Shown one piece after another: positions 1-11,757 of a stretch of 64,000 nucleotides of DNA (the stretch's first letter is position 1; each line of letters opens with the position of its first letter). The DNA comes from Tigriopus japonicus (Eukaryota > Arthropoda > Copepoda > Harpacticoida > Harpacticidae): positions 1,549,215 through 1,613,214 of the forward strand of contig CM021316.1 in NCBI GenBank assembly GCA_010645155.1. Reading direction: 5' to 3'. The notes below the pieces were generated by a model that saw nothing but the letters and a program-made list of their open reading frames with translations, had not been told where the DNA came from and ran no database searches. The position numbers and the translations under genes are program-made.

Positions 1-3000
1 CCCATGAGCATGAGTGGCGGCCCGCCCACCAGCCAGCAGACCAGCCAAAGTGGGCCCAGTTCGTCGGGCGTGGCCGGAAGCTTACTTTTGTCCCAACTGG
101 CCAAGCCTTCCAGTGATCCCAATCCCAATTTGATCAACCAAAGGGCCGAAGTGCTGGCCAACAAGCTGCCCAATGAAAACTTGCCCCAAGCTCTGCCCAA
201 CTTGGGCAGCAACAGTAGCAACACCACTCAAGACAGCAACGGAGCCATGCAAAGCACCATGGAGATCAAGCAGGAGATCAAACAGGAACATGAAGCCATG
301 ATGGACATCAAGCCCAATGTGGCCGAAATCAAGACCGAGCCCATGGACGAGACCAGTCAGGATGTCAAGCCTGTGATCAAGCAAGAGCCCGGCATCAAGA
401 GCGAGCCCAACACCGACAATTCTAGTACCTCCAAGACCGTGGCCATCAAAGCTGACACCACGGTGGCCCTGAATTCGGCGACCAAGACCACTGAACCGCC
501 GAAAAAGATCGTCAAGCAGCCCGTGACCTTCACGAAAGAGGAGCTCAAGAAGGCGCTAGAACCGCCCTTGCTTCGACTCTACAATCAGGATCCGGAGGCC
601 GTGCCTTTCCGAACCGCGGTGGATCCCACGGCCTTGGGGATTCCCGACTACTTTGACATCATTTCCAAGCCCATGGACATGAGCACCATTAAGACCAAAT
701 TGGACCAGGGAGAGTACACCAATCCTTGGCAGTTTGTGGATGATGTGTGGCTCATGTTCGAGAACGCCTGGATCTACAATCGAAAGACGTCGAGGGTGTA
801 CAAATACTGCACCAAGGTAAGTGCAACGAGACTGTCTTTTGGAAGTCAGCTCAATAACAAGCTTCATTTGGCTTGGCTTTGCAGCTTTCCGAGATGTTCG
901 AGCAAGACATTGACCCTGTGATGCAAGAATTGGGCTATTGCTGCGGTCGAAAGTTCGCCTACAGTCCACAAACCCTTTGTTGTTATGGCCAGCAAAACAC
1001 TATTTGTACAATTGCCAGAGACGCTAAATATTTCGTCTACGAAAACAAGTAAGTATTCAGAGAACTCGAGATGGAAGATCCGTGTTTGTCGCGAATATTT
1101 CCACTATTGTGGGCTTTATTTTTTTTCTCTTTCTTACAGAAATCCAACGCCTTCTTTGTTCTCGGATAAGTACGCATTTTGCACAAAGTGCTTCAACGAT
1201 GTCCAAGGGGATCTGGTCGCACTCTGTGATGACCCTTCGCAACCAGCCACGTAAGACAAACTTGCTTTGATTCAAGTATGAGGGTGTCTCCAGTAATAAT
1301 CTTCGCATTCTTGTAGGCAAGTTCCCAAAACGGACTTCATCGAGAAGAAGAACGATCTTCTGGAGAAAGAGGCCTTCGTCACATGCGAGGATTGTGGCCG
1401 GAAGCTTCATCAAATCTGTGTACTTCATATTCCTCAGATCTGGGCTCAAGGGTAATTCGGAAATTTGAGAGACAAAAAAATGCCTCCCATCCATCATCAC
1501 TAATTGATGAACTCTGTCTGATTTGTAGATTTGTCTGTGATAATTGCCACAAACGGCGTGATACGAAGCGCAAAGAGAATCGATTCTCGGCCAAACGCTT
1601 GCCAACCACTCGTTTGGGCAACTACATTGAGACTCGGGTGAACAACTTCCTCCGGAAGAAAGAGGCCGATGCTGGCGAGGTCTACATACGAGTCGTCTAC
1701 AGTGGCGATAAGCATGTCGAAGTCAAACCCGGAATGAAGAAGAGGTCAGTCAGAGGAAAGTCACTCTCTAGCCGATTTCTCAAATGGATGTTTTCTCTTG
1801 GTTTAGATTTGTGGACACGGGCGAGATGAAGGATAACTTCCCTTATCGAGCTCGAGCCATGTTCGCCTTTGAGGAGATTGATGGTGTGGATGTGTGCTTC
1901 TTTGGCATGCACGTCCAAGAATACGGTTCGGATTCGCCGGCGCCGAACACGAGACGCGTTTATATTGCCTATTTGGACTCGGTTCACTTCTTCAAACCTC
2001 GACACTTCCGCACATCGGTCTACCACGAGATCCTTTTGGGGTACCTGGACTACATGAAGAAGCTCGGTTACACCCTCGCTCACATTTGGGCGTGTCCGCC
2101 TAGTGAAGGCGACGATTACATCTTCCATTGCCACCCTCCGGTAAGTTTCGCCTTTGATGAAGAGTTGGATCAGAAGGGTCATGATTATTGTGATTTTCTA
2201 GGACCAAAAAATCCCGAAACCAAAGCGTCTTCAAGAATGGTACAAAAAGATGTTGGACAAAGGCATCATCGAGAGGATTGTCCTGGACTACAAGGACATC
2301 TACAAGCAAGCCCTGGAGGACAACCTCCAATCCCCGGCTGAGCTTCCCTACTTCGAGGGGGATTTCTGGCCCAATGTCCTCGAAGAGAACATCCGAGAAC
2401 TCGAACAAGAAGAAGAAGCCCGCAAAAAAGAAATGGAAGAGCAGGAAAGAGCGGCCGCAGAAGCCGCAGCTGCGGCCAATGACGGCTGCGATGATGACAC
2501 CAATCCTGATACCACCACCAGTGATGGGAAGAAAGGTGGGAAGAAGAAGAACCAAAAGAAGAAAAAGAACTCCCAACAACGGAAGAACAACCAGAAGAAG
2601 AGCTCCACGGGCTCGGGTGGCGATCTGACGGCCAAGGTGTTCGCCACCATGGAGAAACACAAGGAAGTGTTCTTCACCATCCGATTGCATTCAGCTCAAT
2701 CGGCAGCCTCGCTCAGTCCCATCCAGGATCCCGATCCCCTCATGAGCTGTGATCTTATGGACGGTCGTGATGCATTCCTCACCATGGCTCGGGAAAAGCA
2801 TCTGGAGTTCTCCAGTCTTCGGCGATGCAAGTTCTCTAGCATGGTATTGCTCTACGAGTTGCACACCCAGGGACAAGACAAGTTTGTTTACACGTGCAAC
2901 ACCTGCGTCAAGAGCGTAGAGACGCGATACCATTGCACGGTTTGCGAGGACTTTGACCTTTGTGTCGATTGCTACCAGAAGGAGAAGCATCCTCACAAGA

Positions 3001-4223
3001 TGGAGAAGCTGGGCTTTGGGCTTGATTCCGACAACTCGGGCGACAATTCCAATGGCCAGGGTGTCAGACAGTTGTCCATCCAGCGGTGCATCACCTCGCT
3101 TGTGCATGCCTGCCACTGTCGAGATGCCAATTGCCGTCTGCCCTCTTGTCACAAGATGAAACGCGTAGTGACCCACACCAAAGTGTGCAAGAGAAAGACC
3201 AATGGCGGCTGTCCCATCTGTAAGCAGCTCATCACTCTGTGCTGCTATCACGCCAAGCTCTGTCAAGAAGCTCGATGTCCCGTTCCCTTCTGTCTGAACA
3301 TCAAGCAGAAACTGCGCCAACAACAAATGCAGCAACGACTCCAAGAGGCAGCCATGATGAGACGGCGAATCGCGAGGATGAACCAGTCCATTGGGATGTC
3401 CACTCCCCAGAGTGAGGGCCCTTCCAAGCCTATGATCACTCAGGCACCGCAAGTGGCCAAAGCCACGGGTGCACCCACCACACCTACCTCGGCACCCACC
3501 TCCATTGCCAACCACGTGACTGGCAAGCCTGGAAACCAACCGGGGCCTGGTGCTCTTGAGGCGGTCAAGAAGGTGCAAGAAGAAGCCCATCGACAGGCAA
3601 GTTTGGCCGCTGTTGGGGTGAACAACTACGGCAAAGGAACCCCGCAGATGATGCATACCGGTAACCAGCTCCCTGGAAGCACCATGGCGCAGCAACAGAA
3701 CATGGGCAACCAAATGCAGGGTCAGATGCAGTCTCCCAACATGCCCATGAACCAAAATCAATGGAACCAGGGTCAACCACAGCAGCAGCAACAACCTCAG
3801 GCACAACAACAGCAACAACAGCAGCAGCAGCGTTTTTCAATGCAACCGGGAGGGAACATGCAAGGACAGCCTCGACCCATGGGACCTCAAGGACAAGCGG
3901 GCCCTCGCGGACAAGGACCAACCCCCACAAAGCAGAGTTTACAAGAACTAATCACTGTGCTCAAGAGCCCGTCCTCTGACCAACAGCAGCAGCAAGTGCT
4001 GACCATCCTCAAGAGCAATCCCAGTCTCATGGCCGCATTTATCAAGCAACGTGCCCAACAACACCAACAAGGAGGTCAAGCCATATCTGTTGGAGGTCAA
4101 GGGGGTCAGCCCGGGGCTTCTGGTGGAATGATGCCCAACCAGGGCCAAGGGATGCCCCCAGGAATGGGAGGCAACCAAGGTATGCCAGGACTGATGGGTA
4201 GTCAAGCCAACAACATGGGTGGC

Positions 4224-4258
<35 letters not shown>

Positions 4259-4859
4259 ATCTCAAGTACCCATGAGCAACCCCCAAATGATGCAGCCCCA
4301 GCAACGCTATCGAGCCATTCACCTCCAACAACAGCCTGGCAACTTCCAAGGAGGGCCCAATGGTCCCCAGGGCTACCAACAACCTGCGCCAACTTACCAA
4401 AGGACAATGAGCATGCCGGGCAATCAGTTTGGTGGACCTCAAGGCATGATGCCGCCCCAGGGAATGATGCCTGCTCAAATGTTGGCTCAAGTCAGATCTC
4501 CCCCTCCTGGCGCCGGCATGCGATCCCCCCAAGCAGGGGGACCCCGACCCGGTATGATCCATAGCCCTCGAAACCAACCCATTCCTTCCCCTCGCCATCC
4601 AATGGGTGGTGGAGGACCTGATGACATGGGTACCAGTCAGATGATGCTCGGCCAACAAGGCGGTAACCAAATGGGTGGCGGCATGGGTATGCCAGGGGGC
4701 AACATGGGAGGAATGCCAAATATGGGCGGAATGCCCAACATGGGCGGACCCGGCGGCCCAGGGGGTCCTGGTGGGGTGGGCGTCAATCAAGACCAAGATG
4801 GCGGCCAGTCTGCCATGACCCCTCAAGACCAACTCTCAAAATTTGTTGAAACCCTATAG
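1..4859 (+). CDS. CBP (nejire/CREBBP-EP300 orthologue): CREB-binding protein/p300 histone acetyltransferase, C-terminal 1477 residues (5' partial)
   Basis: Transcriptional co-activator that acetylates histones and other nuclear proteins. Exons read from splice sites: <1-816, 885-1048, 1140-1250, 1317-1451, 1529-1744, 1807-2140, 2202-4859 (stop TAG); the frame is kept through all six GT-AG junctions. Domains in order: a linker with repeated IKxE motifs (about 260-410); a bromodomain (about 525-930) with the acetyl-lysine-binding Asn in the [12 protein letters not shown] block; a Cys/His-rich RING/PHD region (about 930-1600); the HAT domain (about 1640-2690) with [20 protein letters not shown] and the LQEWYKKML block that holds the catalytic Tyr of p300; inside it a Lys-rich autoinhibitory-type loop (about 2400-2620); a ZZ finger (about 2880-3030); TAZ2 (about 3060-3400); and an NCBD-like helix region (about 3930-4065) in a long Q/G/M/P-rich tail with poly-Q runs. 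TAZ1 and KIX must lie upstream, outside the window. Identity is very secure. Confidence 0.97.
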
Positions 4860-5784
4860 CGGGAAGAGAGGTGTCCTCCAAGCTACCTGAATAGTTCAAC
4901 AACCATGAAAAGCAAAACACACCCTCCTTGACACCTCCATCTCTTCACAGTTTTGACCGGCATGAGACATGCTCGCACACCCACACTTACATTCATACCG
5001 ACACACCCACTTTCACACTCACTCCAGAGCTCCTACTACAACATTAACAACAACCATTATTATTATTATTAATACTACTAGACTATTTTTGTGATGCTGT
5101 TGCTGAAGTGTTCGACATGCCTCTCCCTCTCCTCCTGATCCGGATATTCCATTGGACCAGCGAGCACTGATCTCAAGTGTGTTTTGAAGATCCCCCATTT
5201 AGTGATGAATGGTGATGATGATTATTATAGCTCCATGTCCTCCTCATTATCCTCCTCCTACTCCCAAAGACTTCGAAGAAATGATTTGTGTCTTTTCAAA
5301 GATTTTTTATGCGTGTTGTGTCCCTGTGTCCTTTGCCCTGAAAAAAGTCGTCCTGACCCACTATTAATTTGTCGGAGGAGAAACGCAAAGACAGGACAAA
5401 GAAGAAAAAAGGATTATACAGTACTACAAGTAATAATAACAAAAATCATATGCATCATCGTCATCTTTAGTATTTGTTCTTCAACAAGAAAGAAAGAGAG
5501 AAACCCCCTTAAAATCGACGGCATCCACTTGTGAACTCTGTTACTTTACTTTACTACAATTACATTACGATTATCATTAGTACCACTTCTCAGATTATTC
5601 ATACTATTATTGTTAAATGTCGGAGCACTGTTGAAAATCAACAATACACTGACCTTTGTAGTAAACATAAATTATTACTAGTTTGTTGCTCCGGATAGTT
5701 GATTCTATTTTATGATAGCGCTCTATTTGATTCTATATAGATAGGAACGTTGTTAAAGACCAAGAATCGTATAAGACTGTCATA
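4860..5784 (+). other. Probable 3' UTR and flank of the CBP gene
   Basis: Non-coding sequence directly after the CBP stop codon. It is CT/CA-rich at first, then has a short ATT-repeat tract at about 5055-5072 and becomes A/T-rich. No convincing canonical AATAAA was seen, so the polyadenylation point is not placed. The short ORFs here resemble nothing I know. Confidence 0.5.
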
Positions 5785-6425
5785 ATGGAGCTTTCCAAGG
5801 GAGCATATGATAAAATGTCCAACTTTGAGGGTAGATTACTTTTTTTCATAAGAAAAAAGGCTTATTTATGTTTTTTTTGCCAAACGGTTGGTTTTTTAAT
5901 TAAACCGCCGGTTTCAATTTGGTCCAAAACAAACCATCTGCTAAGTAACAAAAAGAAAACGCTTTTTAAAAAAATATTTTTTCCAAATGCATCGGTTCGA
6001 TCAATTTCTACATTGAACCGACTTGCCCACGATACGTTCTTTTTCGGGTATTTTTCGCTCCTCAAAAATTTTGTAATCAAAAGAGAAGTTGGTTTTCGTA
6101 AACAATTTGTGTTAAAGCATTCCTCTTTAAGGAAAATAATTTCAAGAGAACTGAATTCCCCATTTTGGATGAATGAACGATCTGTTCCCGTTTTTTTTTC
6201 TTGAAAAACGGTAATAGAACAATTCAATCAAAGATTCAAAATCGCAATTCTCAAAATTTTTGATACTCTAATAAAACAAATAGGACTGTTTTCACACTTA
6301 TTCTTTTTGAACTTCACACCCTTTTGCATGATATGACTTGTAGCTTTTGTTCTCATTTCAATCAAAGAAGGGACTTTAAATAAAACTACAAGGGTATTCT
6401 CCTGAATCTTGGTGTGGATCATGAC
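5785..6425. other. AT-rich intergenic stretch, no gene seen
   Basis: ORFs of 139 and 121 codons overlap on opposite strands. They are built from A- and T-homopolymer-rich DNA, have Lys/Phe/Ile-dominated composition and no recognisable motif. I treat them as chance open frames. Confidence 0.5.
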
Positions 6426-6922
6426 TAGTGCCCAGAAAAATTTTTGCAAAAAAGCCGGATATTTAAGAAATATTTTTTTGGCAAGGCCATTTTTTGGAAT
6501 TTTTGTGTGTGCACCGATTTTCCAAATTTGTTCCTGGTGAAATTGAAACATTTGACCGTTTTGGGGGCAAACTTGACATGTGATTGATTCAATTTACTAA
6601 ATAAAAAATACAATTTTCAATTTGTCTCAAAAGATGGCGCAGTTGTTTCGTAAATGACAGTAGTTTTGATTGTGAATTTCTAATCTTAGTAAAAATGCCA
6701 TTTTGTAGCGATTTTGTATTTTAGGTTCATTTTGGAAAGGCTCTATTGAGCATTGGTCATCTAATTAATTTCAACAATTTTGCTCGAAATATTTTTTTTG
6801 ACTAGAATGTTCGAGAAAATATTTATTTTTTCCTTGAAACAGGCAAAATATTTAAAAAACGAGGAAAAGTGGGGAAATATTTTTAAAATATCTTATATCA
6901 AAAAAAATATTTCCGGGCCCTA
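6426..6922. mobile_element. hAT-type non-autonomous transposon (MITE), 497 bp
   Basis: The left end starts TAGTGCCCAGAAAAATTTTT and the right end, reverse-complemented, starts TAGGGCCCGGAAATATTTTT. These are imperfect TIRs. The element is flanked by an exact 8-bp direct repeat, ATCATGAC, at 6418-6425 and 6923-6930. An 8-bp duplication with TA-starting TIRs is the hAT superfamily signature. There is no transposase ORF; the interior is AT-rich. Confidence 0.88.
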
Positions 6923-7042
6923 ATCATGACTTAAAAAATTCATTTTCACTCTTTAGACTTTGCATGTCTATCTTAAAATGATTTTTTTTTTTGCGGATTT
7001 TTTACTACCGCTACAAGGAATGCGATTCCCTGTAAATTGAAG

Positions 7043-7161
7043 GATTTCTCCCGACAGCTTCAAATCGATCCCCAACAGGATTCGAACCTACGCCGTCTGG
7101 GGAAGCACTTACACTCGGCACTTTTATGAACGCACTAGTACGCGTGGCCACTCTGGCTTCC
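7043..7161 (-). repeat. tRNA-derived SINE, family 1 copy 1
   Basis: Read on the minus strand, the copy begins with GGAAGCCAGAGTGGCC (box A-like) and continues to GTAGGTTCGAATCCTG (a good box B). Together they look like a long-variable-arm (Leu/Ser-type) tRNA head. Two related copies lie at 11515-11635 and 11641-11751. It is not a functional tRNA because no clean acceptor stem or anticodon arm can be drawn. Confidence 0.75.
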
Positions 7162-7856
7162 TCTCATATTTCAGTCAAAAACTTTTACAGGTCCATTAGC
7201 AAACCCAAGAAAACAATCGAGGCATTTAGTTTGCCCAAAAATGATGGAATCAGCATGATGTTGTCAGATTATATCGTTAGATGGCGCAAGTTATAGTTAT
7301 GATAGTACTGTAGCGGATCATTATCCGCCATCTCAATGAGTCGAGAGATGGAAGATTATTAGTTTATTTACGGAGAAAGAATGTACCTATATAAAGGAAT
7401 GATAGAAACGAGCAAAGTAGGAAGGAATCGAGCAACGTGACAGGGTCGCCACAGTACCCTTTTATTTGATTGCACCAACTCTAACGGCAGAGGGCGCCTA
7501 AACATTTCTATCCTTGAGAGTCCTTTAAGCGCAACCAGTGAAATAGAAAATGTTTGCAACCTATAAACCTTGTGACAAAAGATCTGTTTTTACGTGTCCA
7601 AGATGTATTGAGATATTCGAAAATGAGTCGAACGTTTGTGTCAGTTAAATTTTGGAAGTTGAAATAGTAAGAAGACCTTCCAGTATGCTATTCCAAAGAA
7701 ATCGTAAGACATCGAAGCCTCCGCTGGGGCGTTCAGCTGTGGATTTTTTATAAATCAAATTCTATTCAAGTTCATGATTTGTTTTGATAAGATTGATTAA
7801 AAATCATTTAAGGATGTCGTTTGCTGAATTTCAGCATTGTAAGTTCCTCCATTCAC
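7162..7856. other. Intergenic stretch, no gene seen
   Basis: Non-coding. It holds a short near-palindrome around 7312-7332 (GCGGATCATTATCCGC) and a TATATAAAGG-like stretch near 7388. These could belong to an old LTR remnant but cannot be delimited. Confidence 0.4.
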
Positions 7857-8651
7857 AGACCTGTTCAATTATCTTATCTAGATAAAAGATAGTTTATCTT
7901 TATCTAGATACTTTTTTCGGGAAAGTGTCTGAAAGTATCTTTATCTAGATACTTTTTTCGGGAAGCTATCTTGAACTATCTTTATCTAAATAATGTGTTC
8001 TCTCAATCTTTTGTGTTAAAGCATCCATTATGCATCGTTTAGTATGGATTATGCATTTTCCCAAAAAGTATCTAGATAAAATACTTCTAGCTACTTTTCT
8101 TCATAATGTATAATGTCAAATTATTTGTGCATTATGCACATTGAAAGTGGATGCACTATGTATGTTGAGACTTGAGAGTGGACACAAAATGCACATTGAG
8201 TGAGGAATCTGAGGATGCATTCAATAGAGTCTGTTCACTGTTCAATTATCTTATCTAGATAAAAGATAAAGATAAAAGATAATTTATCTTTATCTAGATA
8301 CTTTTTTCGGGAAAGTATCTTAAAGTATCTTTATCTAGATACTTTTTCCGGGAAAGTATCTTAAAGTATCTTTATCTAGATACTTTTTCAGGAAAGTATC
8401 TTGAGGTATCTTTATCTAGATACTTTTTCAGGAAAGTATCTTGAGGTATCTTTATCTAGATACTTTTTTCGGGAAAGTATCTTGAGGTATCTTTATCTAG
8501 ATACTTTTTCAGGAAAGTATCTTGAAGTATCTTGAAGTATCTTTATCTAGATACTTTTTCAGGAAAGTATCTTGAGGTATCTTTATCTAGATACTTTGCG
8601 GAAAATACTATCTTATCTAGATACTTTTTCAAAGTATCTTGAACAGTTCTG
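7857..8651. mobile_element. hAT-type non-autonomous transposon filled with a 40-bp tandem array, 795 bp
   Basis: The TIRs are CAGACCTGTTCAA on the left and CAGAACTGTTCAA on the right (reverse-complemented). The exact 8-bp TSD TCCATTCA lies at 7849-7856 and 8652-8659. The interior consists largely of repeats built around TATCTTTATCTAGATAC, itself palindromic at TATCTAGATA. The first block is at about 7868-7995 and a second, regular block with a 40-bp period is at about 8236-8646. No transposase is present. Confidence 0.88.
8236..8646 (+). repeat. Minisatellite, 40-bp unit with an internal palindrome
   Basis: About ten units of roughly 40 bp, each holding AAGTATCTTGAGGTATC, then TTTATCTAGATAC and TTTTTCAGG or a variant (TTTTTTCGG). 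The units are well conserved, indicating recent homogenisation. The array lies inside the hAT-type element of 7857-8651. Confidence 0.93.
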
Positions 8652-10661
8652 TCCATTCACGAGAAACAACGTTTCGACATTTGCTACAGTCGCAATACAT
8701 ACGAGGGGAAACCAAAGAAAAATTGGCCCTACAATTATGGACGGCAGTCGGAGTCACTAGCATGCTACATAGACGCCGACACGACAGCTGACTCAGGCCA
8801 GCCAAGCCATCCCTCTACTTGCACTCATTGTCTTGACTATCAGGGTTGTTGGAGGGGTCGTCGCGATACAAACGTATGTACGACCGAGTTGAACTGATGG
8901 ATACAAGTTCGAGATGAACGAACGACTGCAGTAACGAGCTGTCACTCCAGAGTGATTCGAAGGCATGAACTTAATTTCACGTAGTTGTGGCTCTGTTTTT
9001 TGATCTAGATTAGGGAGGCAACGAAATTTGTGTTCAATTTAGGGTCCATACCACCTTAGGCAGTCCTCTTTAGATTTAAGTTTCTGACCTGTCTGAAGCC
9101 TTTACTTAGACTTGATATTCTCATAACCTCCCACAATGTTCAGTCGGAAAAGTGCGCTATGCTCTGTGCTTTAAATTACTCTTACAGACGTAAATTTCAG
9201 TCGATCAAGTTAAATTAAGCATTAATGTAAATTAAAATAGCCGAGGCTTCCAAGTATTTAGTGATCCTTGGCTATTCCGACCAATAAAATCATTGCAACC
9301 AATCATTCTACTTTAACAAGTGTTTAAAAACATATTTCACGTGGGACAAGACCTTTACAATCGCAATATTCTGTCGAATTACAACTTCAGTTGCTAAAAT
9401 CTATTTAATTTTGATGACACTCATAAACGGGCTTAGATTTCCGGATCGTATTTTGTATCTTCACAAGTTTTTCATGGCTTATCGCAATTTCACAGAGAGT
9501 CAAAACTGGATGTTGGAATATTTCTTGATTTAAGAATAATTTTCCCACCAATCAAAACTTATTCATTTAGTGTTCTCGTAGAAACATTGTTTGCCACAAG
9601 ATTTTTATTTTCGTGTTGACTAACCCCTTGAGTAATTTTTTCCAATTATTTTTTTCCAATTTGTTGACACTTAGCAGATGCAATTCGGACAAATTATTAT
9701 CCATCAGTCCAAAATGAAAACAACCGTTCATGAAAATGGCTTGCATTTTCGCTAAAAAATGTAACACACTCTGATAGAGTCAATAATCAAACTAATTTTA
9801 GAAGCTCACGTTTTCCCCGTGATTTTGTTTTCTACTTCTTTGCTCTGGATTTGATTATTCAGACAACACACAAAGATTCAAGGCCAGTCAAATTGGATTC
9901 ATTCATCTGGCCATGCTGGCATTAAACAAATGACACCCCATGTGACATCAGAAAGAACCATGAAATTGAGCCCTCTTTGGGGACAACAAACTGCACCAGG
10001 GTCATTCCTACTGATGGTTGGGTGGGTGTTCTTTCATATAGATTACACACTTTTCGGAACTGATTCTGTCTACAGTTCCGAAATGTGAACGGGAGATTAT
10101 TTCCCTTCCGCCGAGTTTCTTTTCAGGCTTTTTGCTTTTTGTTCTCTGTAAGTAGCAACAGTTGGTCGATTCAAGTCTTCCTGTATGGTCAACCATGGAG
10201 CTGGTTAGGTTCAAAAGCCATATAGAACGTCGTTTGGTCGTTGTGGATGGATCTGTGGCCTTCGAATGATTGAGAGATTACTCGATTGGTCTGTCATCAA
10301 CGGCCGAATGGACTACTAAATACATGGATCCAAAGGCTAAGACGCTTATTCCTCATGATCTTTTGTTCAAGTGAGAAGAGTAAAAACGACCAGTGGGAGC
10401 GATTACCGTATCATATTACAGACCTGCTGCCGTTAGCATTCTAGGCTTGCCAAAAAATGTCACAGTTTTCAAAGGTCAGATTTTCGAATAATGTTGCATT
10501 TAAGAGCAATGGCATGGTTACTGTATGTTGAGAAGTATTGCAAAGTAATTTTAAAACAAGAGGAGAAATTGGAAGCCTTCAATGAAACAAATTATTTGTT
10601 TCTAGGTTTATTTGCCCCAGGAACCAATCTCCTCTGGCCATCTTGTTATTCAATGGGAGGA
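8652..10661. other. Intergenic, no gene seen
   Basis: About 2 kb of AT-rich sequence. The open frames are below 70 codons and have no recognisable domain or flanking splice signals. No repeat could be delimited. Confidence 0.5.
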
Positions 10662-10935
10662 GATGTGGCGTCGTGGTTAGCGCGGGTCACTGGGGATGTA
10701 TGAGAGGCATTCAAACTTGGTGCTAGGGTTGGAGGGTTGAGCCTCGCCCGGCCAGGGAAGCCAGCCATCACATCGTCCAAATTGTTCCAATAGGCATTCT
10801 CATGTCTGGTATCAGAATGGTTCTCCGTCTGTGGGTGTGAATTAGCATCTAAAAGTTCCTTGAGAAAGGTCGGTGAGGAGAATCGAACCTGGGACCTCTC
10901 TCACTATTGAGAGTCGAAAAAAGCGACCTCCAGCG
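10662..10935 (-). repeat. tRNA-derived SINE, family 2, with an extra head in opposite orientation
   Basis: The minus-strand copy runs from a box B-like GGTCCCAGGTTCGATTCTCC (about 10880-10900) through a body that matches 54900-55060 (blocks CACACCCACAGA, GGAGAACCATTCTGATACC, CATCACATCGTCC). At its far end, 10664-10690, a plus-strand box A-like stretch GATGTGGCGTCGTGGTTAGC appears. This is the head of the same family in the other direction, so the locus looks like two SINEs joined head-out. Confidence 0.75.
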
Positions 10936-11514
10936 GCATTTATAGCATTTCCTGTAATGGAGAGTAGAGAAATTCCGAAAATACGGCCATTACTTTGCTA
11001 AGTACATCCCCAGTGACTTAAAATTGGCAGCAGCTAACAGCAAGTTGTTAATTATTGTATCAAAAAACAGTCTTAAATTTTAAGGACATCGAGATTTTTG
11101 CCTCATTTTAAAGTAATTACAAGTTTAAAATGTCAACTTCAGTTTCAAAATTAGTCATCCTCTACATATGAGGAAGGAGAAAAAGGGGAAAAGGAGAAGG
11201 CAACGAAATCAGAGCGACCAATTTCAGACATTCAAAAAGGAGTTGGGGAAGCTTTCAGACATGTGGACATTTGGACACCGTTGTGACAAACCAATGCAAT
11301 TTTTGTGCGTTACAAGAACACAACTTTTGAAGTTAGAATAAATGGCTCTAGACTGAAACAAAAAAGAAAAACCAAACACTGATAAAACTTGCATAAAAAG
11401 CGAAAGAAGTTACTACATGGACAGGGTCTCTTAATCCTGTGTACACTCCACGTTTTAAATCGTGAGACTCTAAAGGAAACTGCGCTAACCACAACGCCAT
11501 GTCTCCTCCCTTAA
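10936..11514. other. Intergenic, no gene seen
   Basis: AT-rich sequence without conserved ORFs, splice-bounded exons or delimitable repeats. Confidence 0.5.
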
Positions 11515-11635
11515 AGGATTTCTCTAAACAGCTGCAATCCGACCCCCAACAGGAATCGAACCTACGCCGTCTGGGGAAGCACTTACATTCGGCCCTTTCA
11601 AGAACGCGTTAGCACGCGCGGCCGGTCTGGCTTCC
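11515..11635 (-). repeat. tRNA-derived SINE, family 1 copy 2
   Basis: Minus-strand copy with the CGTAGGTTCGATTCCTG box B and a GGCCGCGCGTGCTAACGC box A-like block. It shares the CTTCCCCAGACGGCGTAGG core with copies 1 and 3. It lies head-to-tail with the next copy, separated by only a few bases. Confidence 0.75.
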
Positions 11636-11640
11636 TTACA

Positions 11641-11751
11641 AGGCTTTCTCCCAACAATGTCAATTCCATCCTCAACAGGATTCAAACTCTTGCCGTCTGG
11701 GGAAGCACTCATGCTCCCTAAACGCTAGTACGCTCGGCTATTCTGGCTTCC
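11641..11751 (-). repeat. tRNA-derived SINE, family 1 copy 3 (diverged)
   Basis: Minus-strand copy with GGCAAGAGTTTGAATCCTG as a mutated box B and ATAGCCGAGCGTACTAGCG as box A. It is tandem with copy 2, in the same orientation. Confidence 0.7.
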
Positions 11752-11757
11752 TTTTCT

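Noticed and set aside
2691..3818. 375-codon minus-strand frame under the CBP HAT/TAZ2 exon
   Set aside because: Shadow of a strongly conserved sense exon; no domain of its own.
3948..4832. 294-codon open frame on the minus strand under the CBP tail
   Set aside because: It is the antisense of Gln/Gly/Met/Pro-rich repeats. Its His/Leu/Thr composition is fully explained by the codon bias of the sense exon.
7300..7460. LTR-like remnant with a TGGCGACCCTGTCA-like primer-binding site on the minus strand
   Set aside because: Only one suggestive motif; no second LTR, polypurine tract or target duplication could be found.
8236..8646. Regular repeats that could suggest a CRISPR array
   Set aside because: Units are contiguous with no unique spacers, there are no cas genes, and the genome is eukaryotic. 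It is a minisatellite inside a transposon.
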